From: Moringa oleifera
Taxonomy: Eukaryota; Streptophyta; Magnoliopsida; Brassicales; Moringaceae
Assembly (NCBI GenBank): GCA_021397835.1
Contig: JAJFZO010000863.1
Location: 682,001-746,000 of the forward strand
Direction of reading: 5' to 3'
Length of the DNA stretch: 64,000 nucleotides
Below the pieces are notes generated by a model that had not been told where the DNA came from, searched no databases, and was given only the letters and a program-made list of their open reading frames with translations. A program made the position numbers and the translations under genes. This document shows, in pieces, positions 1 to 13,025 of this stretch. Each line of letters starts with the position of its first letter. Positions within the stretch are counted from its first letter, which is position 1.

Positions 1-2479
1 TTGGCTGCATTCCTTGATTGCGCTTCATTCTTGTTTTGGCAAGTACCATTAGATTTTTCAGTTTTGTTTTAAGATTAACATAAGCTGTTAAAGAATCATA
101 TATTTAGAATATAAGATTAACATGAGCAGTTAAAGAATCATATATTTAGAATTTCTGGCAATAATTTGATCAATCTGAACCCCGAGTGGTTTAGCATGTT
201 GGTAAGCAAGTGTCGACTTGTAGGCTAGGGTGGGGCATTGATTCCCTCTAGGGGCATTGGAGGTTTTCCTGGTCGTTAACTTTAGGTCTTCAAGGATGTA
301 TCGCCATCTACTAGTTGGATTCCTCAATTCAGATACTCAGTTAGTGAAAAAATAACTTGATCAATCTAGAGAGAGAATTTTCTTTTCTTGGACCAACCGT
401 TATATTAAATCTTTGAACAGATAACTTGATCTGATTGTGCAATTTGTTCTGGAATCAATTTGTTCATTGTGTTTACTTCATTGCTTTACGTTGCGATTTG
501 GTGAAAATGGAGGTGCCATAAAGGGTTGAGGACTAGAACCAGGTCGATTGGAGCTGTGTGAATACGAAAGGCCAAGAAGGACTCATCCAGCAAACTCTAG
601 TTAATTGCGAAGTTGGAACATTGTAGGGAAATGGATTCATTGAGGTTATTGTTGGGAACTGGGGACAATTCTTTGTATAGTAGAGTTTAGCATCAGTATA
701 AGCATATAGCAAAATTCTTAACTTTATTGGTAGCTTAGGATGTTTGGCTGTTGGGAGACTGTGCACTGGACTTCTAATTCTGGGAGGAACAATTACCTAT
801 GGGCTGCCATTGAAGTGTCCCTTGATTTATTTTTAAAAAGTATTGATCCAAATTGCTGCACTACTCAAAGTTTGCTGTCTCCTGGTTTGGCCGGTAGAAG
901 TATGAGTTCAATTGAAAGTAGTTTATAATATCAGTCAAATCTTCAGTCATATTTTCAAAACCACTAGACTTCTTTTCAAAAAATGAATACTGCACCATGC
1001 TAACCTGAGTATGCAAGCTCATTTGACTCAGATTTATGTGTCATTTCCTCTTGTGACATCATGTTTTTTTTCTCAGAGGTTCAATTGACATTTGTTTTGG
1101 CCTTTCTCTTGCTACCTTGGGATGAAAGTGAATTATATCGCTGTTTTCCTTTTTGATAAGGAAGTATATCTCTATAAATGTAGTCATCGAATATTTACTA
1201 ATATCACAACATTAGCTTAGGCTGCTATGTCAATCTTGAAATTGTTACTATCCTTCTTTTCTTACTGATGCACGTAGCACTATGATGGCTTAGTTGCTAA
1301 AATAAATACAATAAACTTTGTGACTGCCGAGGAAACGGGAGAAGGAAAAAACAAATAGCGGAATCAGCTATTTAGAAAAGTGCTTCAGATTGACAGGAGG
1401 CATGACTGGAGGTGCTTGTTATGCCTGCTGCTGAGATTGTTAGAGTGTGTGATAGGTTGGTCGATGTTGTATGATGCTGCTTGTTAGAACATGAAGTTCC
1501 AGAAATCTTGATGGTGCTGGATGTGGCTCATCATACAGAAGCAAAGACAAACATAACACCTTAAATTGATGGTTGCTTCAGGCATTTGCTAGTTTTTGGA
1601 GTTGGCATGTGAACTTGAATTGGAAGGGCTTGTAAACTGATGTCGTGGTATTTTGGCCATGAAGGAAAAAAATAAAAAATAAATAAATAAAGGAAAGGAA
1701 AGAAGTTGGAGTTCATTGCCATAGTATTCAACCTGCCATTCATTTTTGTAAACGAATAGTCTTCTTACTGAGGCTAATGGAGTCTATATCTCTTTCACTT
1801 ATGCAATTAGGACATAGAACCACACTAATTCCTAGCATGATTCACAGTGATGCTATAGTCACGTAAGTAGGAGTGATCATAATTTCCAAAATTAAAAACT
1901 TAAAACGGTCTAGTAAGATAAGAAGAGGTTGAAGGTAATGTCAGGATCATCAGGAACAACTGCAGTAAATGTTCATACGAGTGACTGGTGTGAAGGAGGA
2001 CACAGACTAATGTAGGATGAACTTGACAGGCACCTTACAATTTGAAAATATCATATAGAAAGAACTATTATTAACAGCTATGAAGTATGAGAATCTTAAT
2101 GCAGCTAAAATATAGTGTATAACAAATCAGAAAGTATAGTCAAGAAAAATACTTGGAGGCTTTATAGTGCAGTCGCGTATGTTTAATGGAAGGCCAGTTA
2201 GTATGGATTACTGGACTGAGTTCTAGGGTGGTATTTCGAGTTCACTTATGTTTGTAAAGGAATCATAAAATCAAACTTCTTAATTTTATAGTTATGGCAT
2301 AATTGGACTTTTGGCGATAACTTCTTCTTCTAAATTCCATCCTTTGCCATGGGTTTCTCTTAAAGAATGGAATATTGCTTTTAAGATTGATAGAAAACTT
2401 AATAGATTACCCATATGCTCGATTACCTTTTTCATCTCTGTGGATGGTAATCAGGTTATTGTGTCCATGATACTTGTAG
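1..2479. other. Non-coding; probably first intron or 5' flank of the thioredoxin gene
   Basis: No exon of a recognisable protein was found on either strand; the longest open frames are 60-77 codons with no family resemblance. The stretch ends in an acceptor (TAG at 2477-2479) that feeds in frame into the thioredoxin exon at 2480. Family h9 proteins start with a short MGxC leader of about 10-20 residues encoded by exon 1. I could not find such a leader here, so exon 1 probably lies left of the window. Confidence 0.5.
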
Positions 2480-3985
2480 CGTCAAAATGATGGTGATTCT
2501 GATCAACACGTTGAGTTTGCTGGTGGGAATGTGCATCTCATCACCACCAAGGAGAGTTGGGATCAGAAGTTGTCGGAAGCAAATAGGGATGGCAAGATAG
2601 TATGTGAAACTTAACCTCCCCCTAATATCTCACTCTCTCTTCTTTTTTTTTTTCAAAAAAAATGCACTCTTTCTATATGGGATTTGAGTCTCATTTTCAT
2701 TTTTCAAGAATCCATCACTTCATACATGGAAGTTTGTTTTTTTGTGCAAACCTACCTATATCCTAGTGTTTGATAGTCAATCATTATTGTGTCATAATTT
2801 TGTTAGTCATTGGTGCTGAACTATTTTCTGTCTGAAGTAGCTTGGAAGCGGTTTGCAACATGATATGTTGAATTGTCAGGGTTTCCTTTCTCTTATCTAG
2901 CCTGTTAAAAGTACAATATCAGAAATGGTGCATTGGCTCATGCACCTTGTAGATCTGTTACTTTCATAATAAACAAGGTGTTTTAAAGTGCTCTGTGTGT
3001 CAGCTATGGAATATATGTGTTTCTCGGATAATTGAATTTATGGTGTACTATTCATAAGCAACTTAATCTTTTCATAAGAACAGAAATAATAGTTCTTGCT
3101 TTCTCTCCATTGCTTCATGGCTTTGTTTTGTTTTGTTTCTGTTTTTTTTTTTTAATTATTTTTGGGTGCTATTCAGGTAAAAATTTGCTTCTTGCTTTTT
3201 AGAAATACGGACTTAAGATATATGTGAACTTGTGAACTTGCTAGTCCATTAATTAACTCTTTTCTAGGAAGGCCCATTTATTAACTTTTACTCTTATATC
3301 GGTTGTTGGAAAGCTTTACTTTCTTTAACGTTCTCTATTTTCTTAATTATGCTCTGATGTGTTTTTTCTTATTCTGTACAATAATGTCCAGTTGCCTATT
3401 CTATTTAGGAAAATTAAGAATGGATCAATTGTAAATATTTAATTTCCTTTTCTGTTTGTATCCTAAAATGTATGAATTGATATGTAATTTACAGAATCAA
3501 CATTGAAAAGCTTTCAGCCAATTTTCTTTACTTGCCAACATCTGATGAGTAAATCTGACTGTCTGACAGGTGGTTGCAAACTTTAGTGCAACATGGTGTG
3601 GCCCTTGTAGAATAATTGCACCATTTTTCTCTGAGCTATCTGAGAAATACCCTTCTCTAATGTTCCTACTGGTTGACGTGGATGAATTAACCGTAAGTAC
3701 CGCAAGTACTGTCAAGTTGGGTCCTTGGATCTTTGCTTTCAACTAGTTGTGCGAGCTATCCTGTAAATTATTAATGGAGATGTTTATAGCGGAATATGCT
3801 CTGAATTGTCAATGTGCTTTTCTATGATGCAGGATTTCAGCTCTGCATGGGATATCAAAGCGACTCCAACTTTCTTCTTCCTTAAAAACGGGCGGCTACT
3901 TGACAAGCTTGTCGGAGCTAACAAGCCAGAGCTACAAAAGAGGATAACTACCGTTGTAGACTCCATTGCTTCTAGCCCTAAATAA
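2480..3985 (+). CDS. TRXH9: Thioredoxin h-type (TRX h9-like), 3' coding exons
   Basis: Small dithiol oxidoreductase that reduces protein disulfides. Three coding exons join without frame loss: 2480-2599 (40 codons), 3570-3692 (41 codons) and 3833-3985 (50 codons plus TAA), with GT-AG introns. The first exon carries the [20 protein letters not shown] region typical of the h9 subgroup. The second carries the active site WCGPC inside [10 protein letters not shown] and ends with LVDVDEL. The third carries the cis-proline loop ATPTFFF and the C-terminal helix. The visible part is 131 residues; Arabidopsis h9 is about 140, so only a short 5' exon is missing. In the family that exon holds an N-terminal MGxC motif used for lipid attachment and membrane association, which cannot be checked here. 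The gene converges on the receptor kinase to its right. Confidence 0.9.
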
Positions 3986-5740
3986 ACTTTTTGGTGATTT
4001 ATGTGTATGATGTAACTGTTTGAGATCATCATTTTTCTGGGTTGGTTGTGTGTTTGAGAGCTTTTGGGTGTATATCTTCCCTAGCCTTGTATATGGAACT
4101 GATTGCATGGAGGACTTCCATATTTGGAAGTATCGTGGCCTGTATAAGTTTGGTATCCATTCTATTCTACACCGCAATTGAATGTGATTAGAAGTATGAA
4201 AATGAGTTCTTCAGTAATGTTACTGCAAACGATTCAAAATGATTTCTTTGCAGAATGAATCTGATAATTATGTCTCCAACATTTTAATGGATCTGGACAG
4301 CGATGTTCTTTGATCTTTCTGGATGGGCATGGTTAAGAAATGTCCAGATGTTATCCATACATTTACCCAGACACCTTTACAGGAACACAATTGGGCACTA
4401 AATTTCTCTCCACCCGCCGCAGCTATGTTTGATTTGTTTCTATTATTAAGTTTTTAACTGGTTACTGCCAACTTATAACTACAGGTTTTAGACAAGTTTT
4501 TAACATTAGAGTTGTGGGTAACTTTTTTGAAGTGGAACAAATTTTTGTTTTGATCGAAGTCCTCTGGCTATATTCACAGGAAAAAAAAAAAGTGCACAAG
4601 ACGATAACGTTGTAAAATCGCAGCTTGGTCCTGGTAACTTTTGGCAATGATGACAAGTGGACATCAGGCAAACCGCACAGCCGTTGAGAAGTAGATGGCA
4701 TGTTCTTTTTCTTTCTTTTGCTTGAATAGGAGTAAGTGGTAGGACCTGACCTCCTGTGACGAATCCGTGTGGACCCCGAAGGCTTACTTCACAGTACTGC
4801 CGGCCTGAGTTGTGGTTGCTGACATAGCGCGTTTTCTGCAACTTTAGTTCGGCCAGGAGTAACATGGCAACAGGTATTTATGCCCCATTTTCTAATACAA
4901 CTTTATTTGTTTATTTATTAAAGCAATCCTTCAGATCAGTATGGGTAACGACAAACCAAGAATCCATTGATGCTCCTTCAACAACAGGCTACAATATTCA
5001 ATGTGGCTCTCCCAGTTTGTTCCTTATTCTTCTTTCTTTTTAATTGAGAGAGGGGCTGTTATAATATTAGCCATTCATCCATTTCTGTTGTTTATTTCAG
5101 CTCAATCTTATCCTTCAAGTTAAAACAATGTCGATATGAAATGTCAACATTTACCAATAATGGAATGGACCAAATAATCAAAATGAAACAATGACCTCAC
5201 TTAGAACCACAAGAATCTTAAATAAAGTTCACACTGTCATGGGCACCACTCACTATCAGGTCAAGCATTCAACAACCCACATGACATAGCTATCTATACA
5301 CAAGTCACAGACAGCTGTCCCACTAACGCCGTCCAACCTAATGGACATCCATTTTGATTCATCTGCAAAATGAATTGGAAAAGCTGTCTTGGACCCCATC
5401 ACACATTTCACATACTAGATTTCATGGTGATAGACAGCAACCCCTATCCCTAGTGCTTTTTGTCATCCTGTTCCTTTCAATCATCAAAACAATAGATCAA
5501 GTAGGCATCATACATAAAATGTATGAAAATGGACAAATACATACCCTCCTAATAAGCACAATAGAAGTATGACACCTTATTTTACACTCTTCATGTAATT
5601 TTAGATAAAAATTACAACTGATTTTATCGAAATAAATCAAGAGAGGAAAATGGTTGAAAATGAATAACACAGAAAATTGAAAGCGTACATCATCTTGTGG
5701 GATACCAGTGAAGCCAAAGGCATATGCATTACTTTTGATC
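3986..5740. other. Intergenic between convergent TRX h9 and FERONIA-like genes
   Basis: Holds the 3' UTR of the thioredoxin gene and the 3' UTR of the receptor kinase. A 119-codon minus-strand open frame at 4506-4865 has no family resemblance and no splice or homology support, so I treat it as chance. Nothing else is recognisable. Confidence 0.6.
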
Positions 5741-8422
5741 TCAACGTCCCTTAGGATTCATGATCTGTGAGAACACAGCACTAGGTGTCAACCCATCAGA
5801 GTCTTCACTTGCTAGGCTCCGACCACCTATGCTCATACTCATCCCACTGCTCCTTGAGTCCGTCACATTACCATCAAAACCTGGGGAAGCATTGGGATCT
5901 TTCTTCCCTTTACAGGCAACATCAAATGCCTCCTCCTCAATGCCCATTCCACCAATACCATTGCCACTCTCTTCTGCACTCTCCTGTAACTGCAAAGCAA
6001 ACTCTAGGTTCCACAGCACATCACCCATTGATGGCCTCTCTATGCCCTGATCAGACACACACTTCATTGCAGTCTCGGCGAACTTTTTGAAGCATTCTGG
6101 GGCTATTTTTCCTTTCAGATAGGGGTCGACAATCTGATCAAGGATGCCTTTCTTGTGGCAGTGAGCAGCCCATTCAGCCAAGCTTACTTGCTCCTTTGGC
6201 AGTGTAGGGTTCAAGGCAGGCCGAGCACAAATGATCTCGAAGAGCACAACCCCAAAAGAATAAACATCAGACTTATCAGTCAGTTGCTGGCGTCTGAAGT
6301 ACTCTGGATCCAGATAGCCAAAGCTACCCTTTACAACAGTGCTGACATGCGTGTGATCCAATGTTGGACCTGTTTTTGACAACCCAAAATCAGACACCTT
6401 GGCCACCCACTTCTCATCCAAAAGAATGTTAGTTGTCTTAACATCCCGGTGGATGATGGTGTGCTTGGCACCCGTGTGGAGATAGTGTAAACCTCGAGCA
6501 GCACCAATGCATATTTCAAGCCGTTGCTTCCATGGGAGAGGGGGCTTTTGGGTCTTGTAGAGATGTTCTCGCAATGTTCCGTAAGCCATGTAGTCATAAA
6601 CAAGGATCATTTCGCAGTTCTCTTCACAGTAACCAATCAATGACACTAGATGGCGGTGTCGAAGTTTTGAGAGCATTTCAATCTCAGTCTGAAACTCATG
6701 CACACCTTGCTCAGACAGCGGGTTCCCTCGCTTGATTGCAACTTTGGTTGTTCCACCATCTATTTCTCCCTTATAGACTTTGCCGAAACCTCCAACTCCC
6801 AGGAGTAAAGCTTCATCAAAGTTGTTGGTGGCAGCCTTAATCTCAGCAAATGAGAAGTGCCGGCAAAGGTTTGAAGGGAGGGAAGAAGCATAACTTCCTG
6901 TAGTGTTTGTCTTTGCAGAACCAGCAGAGTGTGAATTTCCATACAGAGAAAGAGGAAGCCATCCTGATGGGCCATCGCTTGCACTATGGTCCTTCCCATG
7001 ACTACGGCGTCGGGAAGCAGCAACAACAAAGAAACCAATGATAAGGGCTAGAACAAACCCACCACTGACACCACCTGCAATAATTGCTTTCTGGTTTTTC
7101 AGATGACCAGAATGGGATGATGGCAGAACCAATGACGGGTCAATTACTTCTTGTTTGGGACCAGGTATAGGATTGGTCCCAGCAAGATTACCATCTGCAG
7201 TACTTAACTTGAATATCTCCACCCCATTTAGGATTGCATCATAATACTGTGACTTCGTGGCTACATTTGGGTGAAGCGCAAGCCATAAATCTTGCTGTGA
7301 ACTCCCACCTGGAGGAAACACCACATAATCCTTGTACACTGGAATTCCATTACCCCCAGCCCAAGCAACGACATCAGCCTCCATTTCAGCTGTTTGATTA
7401 TTGATGTAGATGGTAAACATTCTCTGATTAATTTCAGTAATGTTATCAGCAACCTCACAGAAGTGGAGCCTAACAAGATAATTGAACCCAGAGTCAATGC
7501 TCAAAATCCAAGTCAAATTGTAGTTAAGGTTGATGTGATAATTTGGCCCCATGGATCTAGCAGTTGCATAAAGGTCTTTCGGTGCAACATAAGTAGGCAT
7601 GCCTTTAGGATATTCAATGGACATGTTTGGACTAGCAGTCTCCGGAACCCCAAGTGCGGCCCCAAAAATGTATGGCTGGTCATCATACCAAGACCTAAAC
7701 AGACCCGTATCACCAGAAGGCGAGATATCATTTCCACCCACATTTAATCTGTAAACATTTTCAAGTGCAGTGCTGTTGTCGATGGTGAACGGAGTAGTTT
7801 GACCCACAATCATCAGTTCATCAGTGCTACTATAAATGTCAGGCATGGACATTACCTCAATCCCATTTACAAATGCATACGCATTTGGAGGAGCGGAGGA
7901 CGGAGTAAAGGTTATGTTCAGTGTATCACCATCTACATTGACAGAGTATTCCTTGACGATAAAAGCATAATTCAAAGCTTCAGAGGTCTGAGCAGCACTG
8001 AAATTCTTGAGAAGAGTATAAGACCCACTTTTGACAGAAAAGAGGCCGCTGGTTGCATTAAGCCCATCATATGAATTTGAATAGAAGTACAGACGGACAA
8101 ACTTACGACCAGCTCCTACAGGGAAACTATAGGTAAATTCTGAGTGGAAAACCCGAGCTGTCATGTAAGGGACCTCAGGGACAGCAGGGTCCTGAGTAGC
8201 AGCTTTGGATGGCTTGGAATCCCCAGCGGCCAACATAAACTTGGACCCAACATCCGGAGTCCACTTCCTATTATCAGAATCAGTGGTTTCTGAGGAAGCG
8301 CCACAATCCAGGAGGATTTTTTCGAGTGCCACATAATCAGCAGCTAAGGTTACATGAACAGTAGATGCAAAGACAAGACCAAGAAGAACAGATAGAGGAA
8401 AGTACCAATGGGCGTTCCTCAT
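5741..8422 (-). CDS. FER: FERONIA-like CrRLK1L receptor kinase
   Basis: Plasma-membrane receptor kinase of the CrRLK1L family, which senses RALF peptides and cell-wall state. Intronless CDS of 893 residues (Arabidopsis FER 895). Signal peptide 1-28; two malectin-like domains about 30-410 with many N-glycosylation sites; transmembrane helix about 446-469; kinase domain about 536-810. Kinase landmarks: glycine loop GVGGFGKV 542-549, VAIK lysine K564, HRD aspartate D660, DFG D678, activation-loop KGSFGYLDPEYF. The C terminus DGLTPSAVFSQIMNPKGR matches what I recall for FER and separates it from THESEUS or HERCULES members. I chose ATG at 8422 rather than the upstream ATG at 8563 of the same open frame. 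It sits directly before the hydrophobic signal peptide, the upstream 47 codons look like intron, and a donor (CAG/GTAC at about 8890) suggests a 5' UTR intron ending near 8426. Confidence 0.95.
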   Translation of the reverse strand: MRNAHWYFPLSVLLGLVFASTVHVTLAADYVALEKILLDCGASSETTDSDNRKWTPDVGSKFMLAAGDSKPSKAATQDPAVPEVPYMTARVFHSEFTYSFPVGAGRKFVRLYFYSNSYDGLNATSGLFSVKSGSYTLLKNFSAAQTSEALNYAFIVKEYSVNVDGDTLNITFTPSSAPPNAYAFVNGIEVMSMPDIYSSTDELMIVGQTTPFTIDNSTALENVYRLNVGGNDISPSGDTGLFRSWYDDQPYIFGAALGVPETASPNMSIEYPKGMPTYVAPKDLYATARSMGPNYHINLNYNLTWILSIDSGFNYLVRLHFCEVADNITEINQRMFTIYINNQTAEMEADVVAWAGGNGIPVYKDYVVFPPGGSSQQDLWLALHPNVATKSQYYDAILNGVEIFKLSTADGNLAGTNPIPGPKQEVIDPSLVLPSSHSGHLKNQKAIIAGGVSGGFVLALIIGFFVVAASRRRSHGKDHSASDGPSGWLPLSLYGNSHSAGSAKTNTTGSYASSLPSNLCRHFSFAEIKAATNNFDEALLLGVGGFGKVYKGEIDGGTTKVAIKRGNPLSEQGVHEFQTEIEMLSKLRHRHLVSLIGYCEENCEMILVYDYMAYGTLREHLYKTQKPPLPWKQRLEICIGAARGLHYLHTGAKHTIIHRDVKTTNILLDEKWVAKVSDFGLSKTGPTLDHTHVSTVVKGSFGYLDPEYFRRQQLTDKSDVYSFGVVLFEIICARPALNPTLPKEQVSLAEWAAHCHKKGILDQIVDPYLKGKIAPECFKKFAETAMKCVSDQGIERPSMGDVLWNLEFALQLQESAEESGNGIGGMGIEEEAFDVACKGKKDPNASPGFDGNVTDSRSSGMSMSIGGRSLASEDSDGLTPSAVFSQIMNPKGR

Positions 8423-9010
8423 GGACTCAAAAATTACCTTTTTGGGGAATACGCTATACTTAAGAAGGAAGATATGACTCAAAAATGTTAAATCTAAGAA
8501 CCAAAGAGGTAACCCAATTGAAGCACAATGATTAAAGCCGAGATTTGAGTTCTTAACCACCAAACAAGAAAATAATTGAGAAGTATCAACTCAAAAAGTT
8601 ATCTCTCGGCTAAAGAATATCACAACAAGCTGTAGACGTGAAAAGAAGAAACTGGAACCAAATTTTAGATCTAGAACAATCGAGAAAACAAAGAGCAAGG
8701 TTCTTCCGTGAAAGCATAAGAAGCTGAAAGCTAGCGCCGGAATGCAACCAGGAGTAAACTAAGAAGCTAAACAGAGAGATGTTAGACAGGGAGATTGAAG
8801 GATTTCAAGCCATTATTGGTAGATCAACAAAAACTCCTAAGAACTGAAACATGCAATGGACAAAATAACGAAGGAAGCGGAAGATTGTACCTGAAAAACC
8901 AGCTGAAAAGCTGAAGAGAACTCACAGAGTCAAAATGGGACAGATCGAAAGCCTGTAGGGTTGGCAATGCCAAGGGAGAGAGAGAGAGAGATGAAAGAAT
9001 ACCTAAAGTG
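8423..9010 (-). other. FERONIA-like 5' UTR with probable intron and GA repeat
   Basis: On the minus strand CAG/GTACAATC at 8893-8886 is a good donor, and TTTTTGAG just upstream of the ATG is a possible acceptor. This gives a leader intron of about 465 nt (8426-8890). The leader exon right of 8890 contains a short (GA)n tract at about 8977-8990, common in plant 5' leaders. The exact acceptor and the transcription start are inferred. Confidence 0.5.
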
Positions 9011-10390
9011 TCTGAAAATCTGAAGTCTTAAAGTTCGAGTGACTAGTCCAGCTGGTTAATTTACGGTGTCAGTTGCGTTGAAGATGTTCTGAACAGCAGT
9101 AATTCCAGTTTTCTCTAATAATTAATTATTCCGCCATCCTGTGCTAACCATTGAATGACGGAAATGTCCTCCAGAGAGTTCCATTATTTGCGGGTTTGCC
9201 ATTCGTGACACGACAGATCACCGAGCCGAAATAAACGCGTTATTCCCCTGAAGTGTATGTGTGTGCGTGGTGGGATGCCGGTGATGGGGGGGTGTACAGC
9301 TGTAATCAGCCTTTGCTTTCACCTTTTAGGCTTGAGCTGAGTTGTCCTGAATTGAAACTTTCGGGTGATCTTCCAAAACGGGCCCTAACTGGATCCGGAT
9401 CATTAACGTCAGGGCTACCCGGTGGGCCTACATGCCTCCTCCTTCACTCGCAGCTGTGCCCCGTGACCTGCCATCATAGGACTTTAAAGGGTAATTAACG
9501 AATGCTTTAATAAAGTAATTAATTTTAATTTACTTTTATTTTAAATTTTAAAAATATTATTTCATTTTTACTAACAAATTCAACACAAATTCAGATCAAT
9601 CTAAAAACTTTTATCCTATCAATCCGACTTTATTTTTAAAACGTTCATAATTGAGTTTATTATATGTTCTTTGGTTCCTGCATGGACTTCGGATTTTCTG
9701 AGGGAAATCAGCACTTTGGGTTGAATCATGGCCACTTAACCTACCTGTAAGCTACATGCCTACAATTTTATCTTTCTTGGAAGCTAATCATCCACCAAAT
9801 TTGAAAACGAAGACAAGTTTGGATATGTTTGTTTGTTTTCGTCTGTGACGCATTAACAACTCACTAACTAGCTGTGGAGGAGCGTTGACATGCGGTCCCT
9901 GGTTTTCTACTTCATTGGAGGAGCCGCTGTAGTCCCAACTCCCAAGTGGACCAAATCTCTTACCCTCTGTGACCAAGCCTCCTATCATGTCTCCAGCCCT
10001 ACCTAAATTGGACTTCGTTTCTAAAAACTTGGGCTTCCGTATCACTCATGAAGCCCATTCTGTTAACCCAACAGCACGTGGGTTCTTGAGCGCACCATTC
10101 TTCTTCTTCCTTCAGTCAGTAGCAGAAAGGCGCACGCTGTCTGAGTCTTGGATTAACTAAGAGGAGCTGCTCGAAGAAAGAAACGACCCTCTCCAAGCTC
10201 TACACATTTCACAGGCCTTCATTTTTTTCTGTTCAAAATTCTAGAGGGGCTGAAAGGTCTTAAACGTCGTTGCCAGCTTTTTTTCCTGATAAAAGAATCC
10301 AGTTCTTGTTTCGGTTCTCTTTGTTTCGAGGAAGTATATTTTGGAGAAGTTTTCTTGTAGATAATCAGGAGGGTAAGACAAAAGTTTCTA
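9011..10390. other. Divergent intergenic region between FERONIA-like and eIF2 beta
   Basis: The two genes point away from each other, so this holds both promoters. An AT-rich stretch lies at about 9490-9660. The part from about 10100 to 10390 is probably the eIF2 beta promoter and 5' UTR, ending just before the ATG at 10391. No protein-coding signal is recognised. Confidence 0.5.
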
Positions 10391-13025
10391 ATGGCTGAAG
10401 AAACTACCATGGAAGTTAAAGAAGATATATCATATGTAAGCTTCCTTTTCTTTGCTCTTTGTTTTATGTCAGCATTTTCGACTATCATGCTTCATTGTTT
10501 GTTTGTTTTTTTGCATAGTGTAACCAAGAACATTGCTTGATGTAAGTATGGTTTAATCAAATGAGATATCAACCATCAATTACCAGTCTTGATTTTCAAT
10601 TCAAGTTAATATTGTTTTTGTAGATAGACCAGTTTGATCCTAACAAAAAGAAAAAGAAGAAAAAGAGGCGTCAAGACCCCATGGACACTTCTATGGACAA
10701 CTTGGTTGACAAAGCCGAAAATTTGGAGAGTATGTTCTAAGTGAAAGTGGCCACTTTGCTGTATTTTTCCTCTTTTTTAATTGTTGTTTCCAGCTTTATT
10801 TGGGCATTTGCCTTTTGTCCTATAACAACGTTAAATTGCTTGCCTATTTACAGTATTTGATGGGGTAGAAACTCCATTGTCTGGTTTGGAAGAGAGGACA
10901 AACAATCATGTAAGTTAAAGAGCTCTGCATTGCACAAAACCATTGGTAAGTTTTTTCCTTTTCTCTTTTCATGACTCCCAGTTGTGGTCTGCAGGTGGAA
11001 GCTCGTGCCTTGAATGATGATAATGTTGATCCTGAAGCTGATTCTGATGGTCAACTTTTATCTTTATTTGGAAATCCCAAAATTACTCTAATATATTCAA
11101 AATGATGGTTCTAAGTTCAATTGTATTCATCAACTATACTCGTAAAGTTCCCGTATTCTTTTGTAAAGATTTACTTGTCATAATTTTCTATACTGCACAG
11201 GTGAAGAAAGGGAAGGCATTCTCCTGCGTTGTTACCCATGGGAGGGAACTGATCGAGATTATGAATACGAAGAGGTACTTTTTCATGTTCATGCAATTTC
11301 TTTCTAAATAACTTCTCTAGCTGACATCCACATTGTGTTACCTTGCAACTTTAGTTAAGTGTTATAAGATGCTATATTATACATCTTTACTCTGCTCTAT
11401 TATAACAATTACATAAACTATAGTTTCATTTTCAATTTTGGCTGATTACATGTCTTTTTTTTTTTTTCCCCTCTTTGCCACTCCCTTTTAAATTCTAGTT
11501 TTCTTTTTTTTTTTCATCTGTGGTTTGCCTTTATGTCAAGTTGTCTGAGCTTTATAGTTACCTTCTCATGAGGTCATATGCTGAATGCTCTTTATTTTGC
11601 AGCTCTTAAGTAGAATGTTTAACCTTCTTCATGAAAATAATCCAGAGCTTAGTGGAGATAGGCGAAGAACAGTGATGAGGCCTCCGCAAGTAGTTCGAGA
11701 AGGCACTAGGAAAACAATATTTGTGAATTTCATGGATCTCTGCAGAACGTATGGCTAATTATCTGATTTCAACTTTTGATAAATGTCACTCCATTGGAAA
11801 TATATGCTATAGCTGGCTACTGAGCCTAATGCCTTATACAAAATCTTCTATATACAACTATGTGTACTAAAAATGAAGCACTGTAGATTCTCCATTAGAA
11901 ATAACATACTAAAATCCTCTCTTCTTTTTTTTTTCTTCTTTTTTCTTGGAAACTCGTGGGAAGGGAAGGAGATAGGTTAATATTAGTCATTATTATTGGT
12001 CAAGAACTCCTCACTATCATCTTCTAATTTTTATATCATTTGAGAATATTTCCTGTATTTCAGGATGCATCGACAGCCAGAGCATGTGATGACCTTCTTA
12101 CTGACTGAAATGGGGACAAGTGGATCACTTGATGGACAGCAGCAGTTGGTTGTGAAGGGTAGATTTGGTCCTAAAAGTTTTGAAGCCATTCTGCGACAAT
12201 ACATGAGTAATTTCTTATTTATCATTAGGTTTAAATTGGGTGGCTCACTTGAACTTGGCTGATTTTTGGTTTTTTGTGTTTACTTATGCCATTTTATCAA
12301 AATTGTGATTTCTAATTTCAACATGCTTTTATGTCAACACTCTGGCCAACTAAAACTACACTTGTAGAGGACAATCATCCTCTTTACCCCTATCGAGGAA
12401 AAAAGTTAAACAAAACTGTTACTTGTACTTCCACTGTGCTTTGTTTTGTGTACTAGGATGATAAATTTTGTTTGCTAACCATGCTGGGACATCTGTTGTA
12501 ATTTTGTTTTTGCAGATGAATATGTGATATGTAACAGCTGCAAAGGTCCTGATACAATTATTACAAGGGAGAATTGTCTCTTCTTTCTCAGATGTGATCA
12601 GGTAAAACAGTTTGTGTTGCCTTATTTCTATGAAGTGGTACATGTATTCATAGGTTTGAGTCAATACCTAAGTTATATCATGCAATAAAGAGTTTATGTT
12701 AAATGTTTGTGGATTTACAAGGCTTACATTTATCGAAGTTTCTTATCTTGAAGACAAAGTTGTAATTCTGCATGTGTAAATGAAAAAATATATTTTCAAT
12801 ACAAAGAAAGAAGCAAAATTATTCATGGGACCTTCATGGGTGTCACTTCTGAGCATCAGTTGAAGGGTAAAATAGGATGCAGCAGGACAGAGTGTCAGAA
12901 TAGGGTTCTGTTATTTTGCTTATATGGTCATGTTTATTCTTTTGCAGTGTGGTTCTGGGCGTTCGGTAGCTCCTTTCAAAGTTGGATTTGTTGCTAGGCT
13001 TGACCGCCAAAGGACTGGGACATGA
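10391..13025 (+). CDS. eIF2beta: Translation initiation factor eIF2 subunit beta
   Basis: Beta subunit of eIF2, which brings Met-tRNAi with GTP to the 40S ribosome. Nine exons join in frame with GT-AG introns: 10391-10435, 10624-10729, 10854-10909, 10995-11049, 11201-11274, 11603-11748, 12064-12206, 12516-12601, 12948-13025. Product 262 residues (Arabidopsis about 268). A lysine block K23-K29 followed by RR (the family uses such blocks to bind eIF5 and eIF2B epsilon) is visible in exon 2. The eIF2beta/eIF5 fold follows, with motifs RRTVMRPPQVVREGTRKTIF and FLLTEMGTSGSLDGQQQLV. A C4 zinc finger is complete: C214, C217, C235, C238, split by the last intron. Plant eIF2 beta has fewer lysine blocks than animal or yeast, which fits the single block here. 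Confidence 0.95.

Noticed and set aside
4506..4865. 119-codon minus-strand frame between TRX h9 and FERONIA-like genes
   Set aside because: No recognisable family, and it overlaps the poly-A run and ordinary intergenic sequence; judged chance.
8423..8563. 47-codon N-terminal extension of the FERONIA-like frame
   Set aside because: The codons lack a signal peptide in the right place, the family starts right before the hydrophobic leader at 8422, and splice motifs put this stretch in a leader intron.
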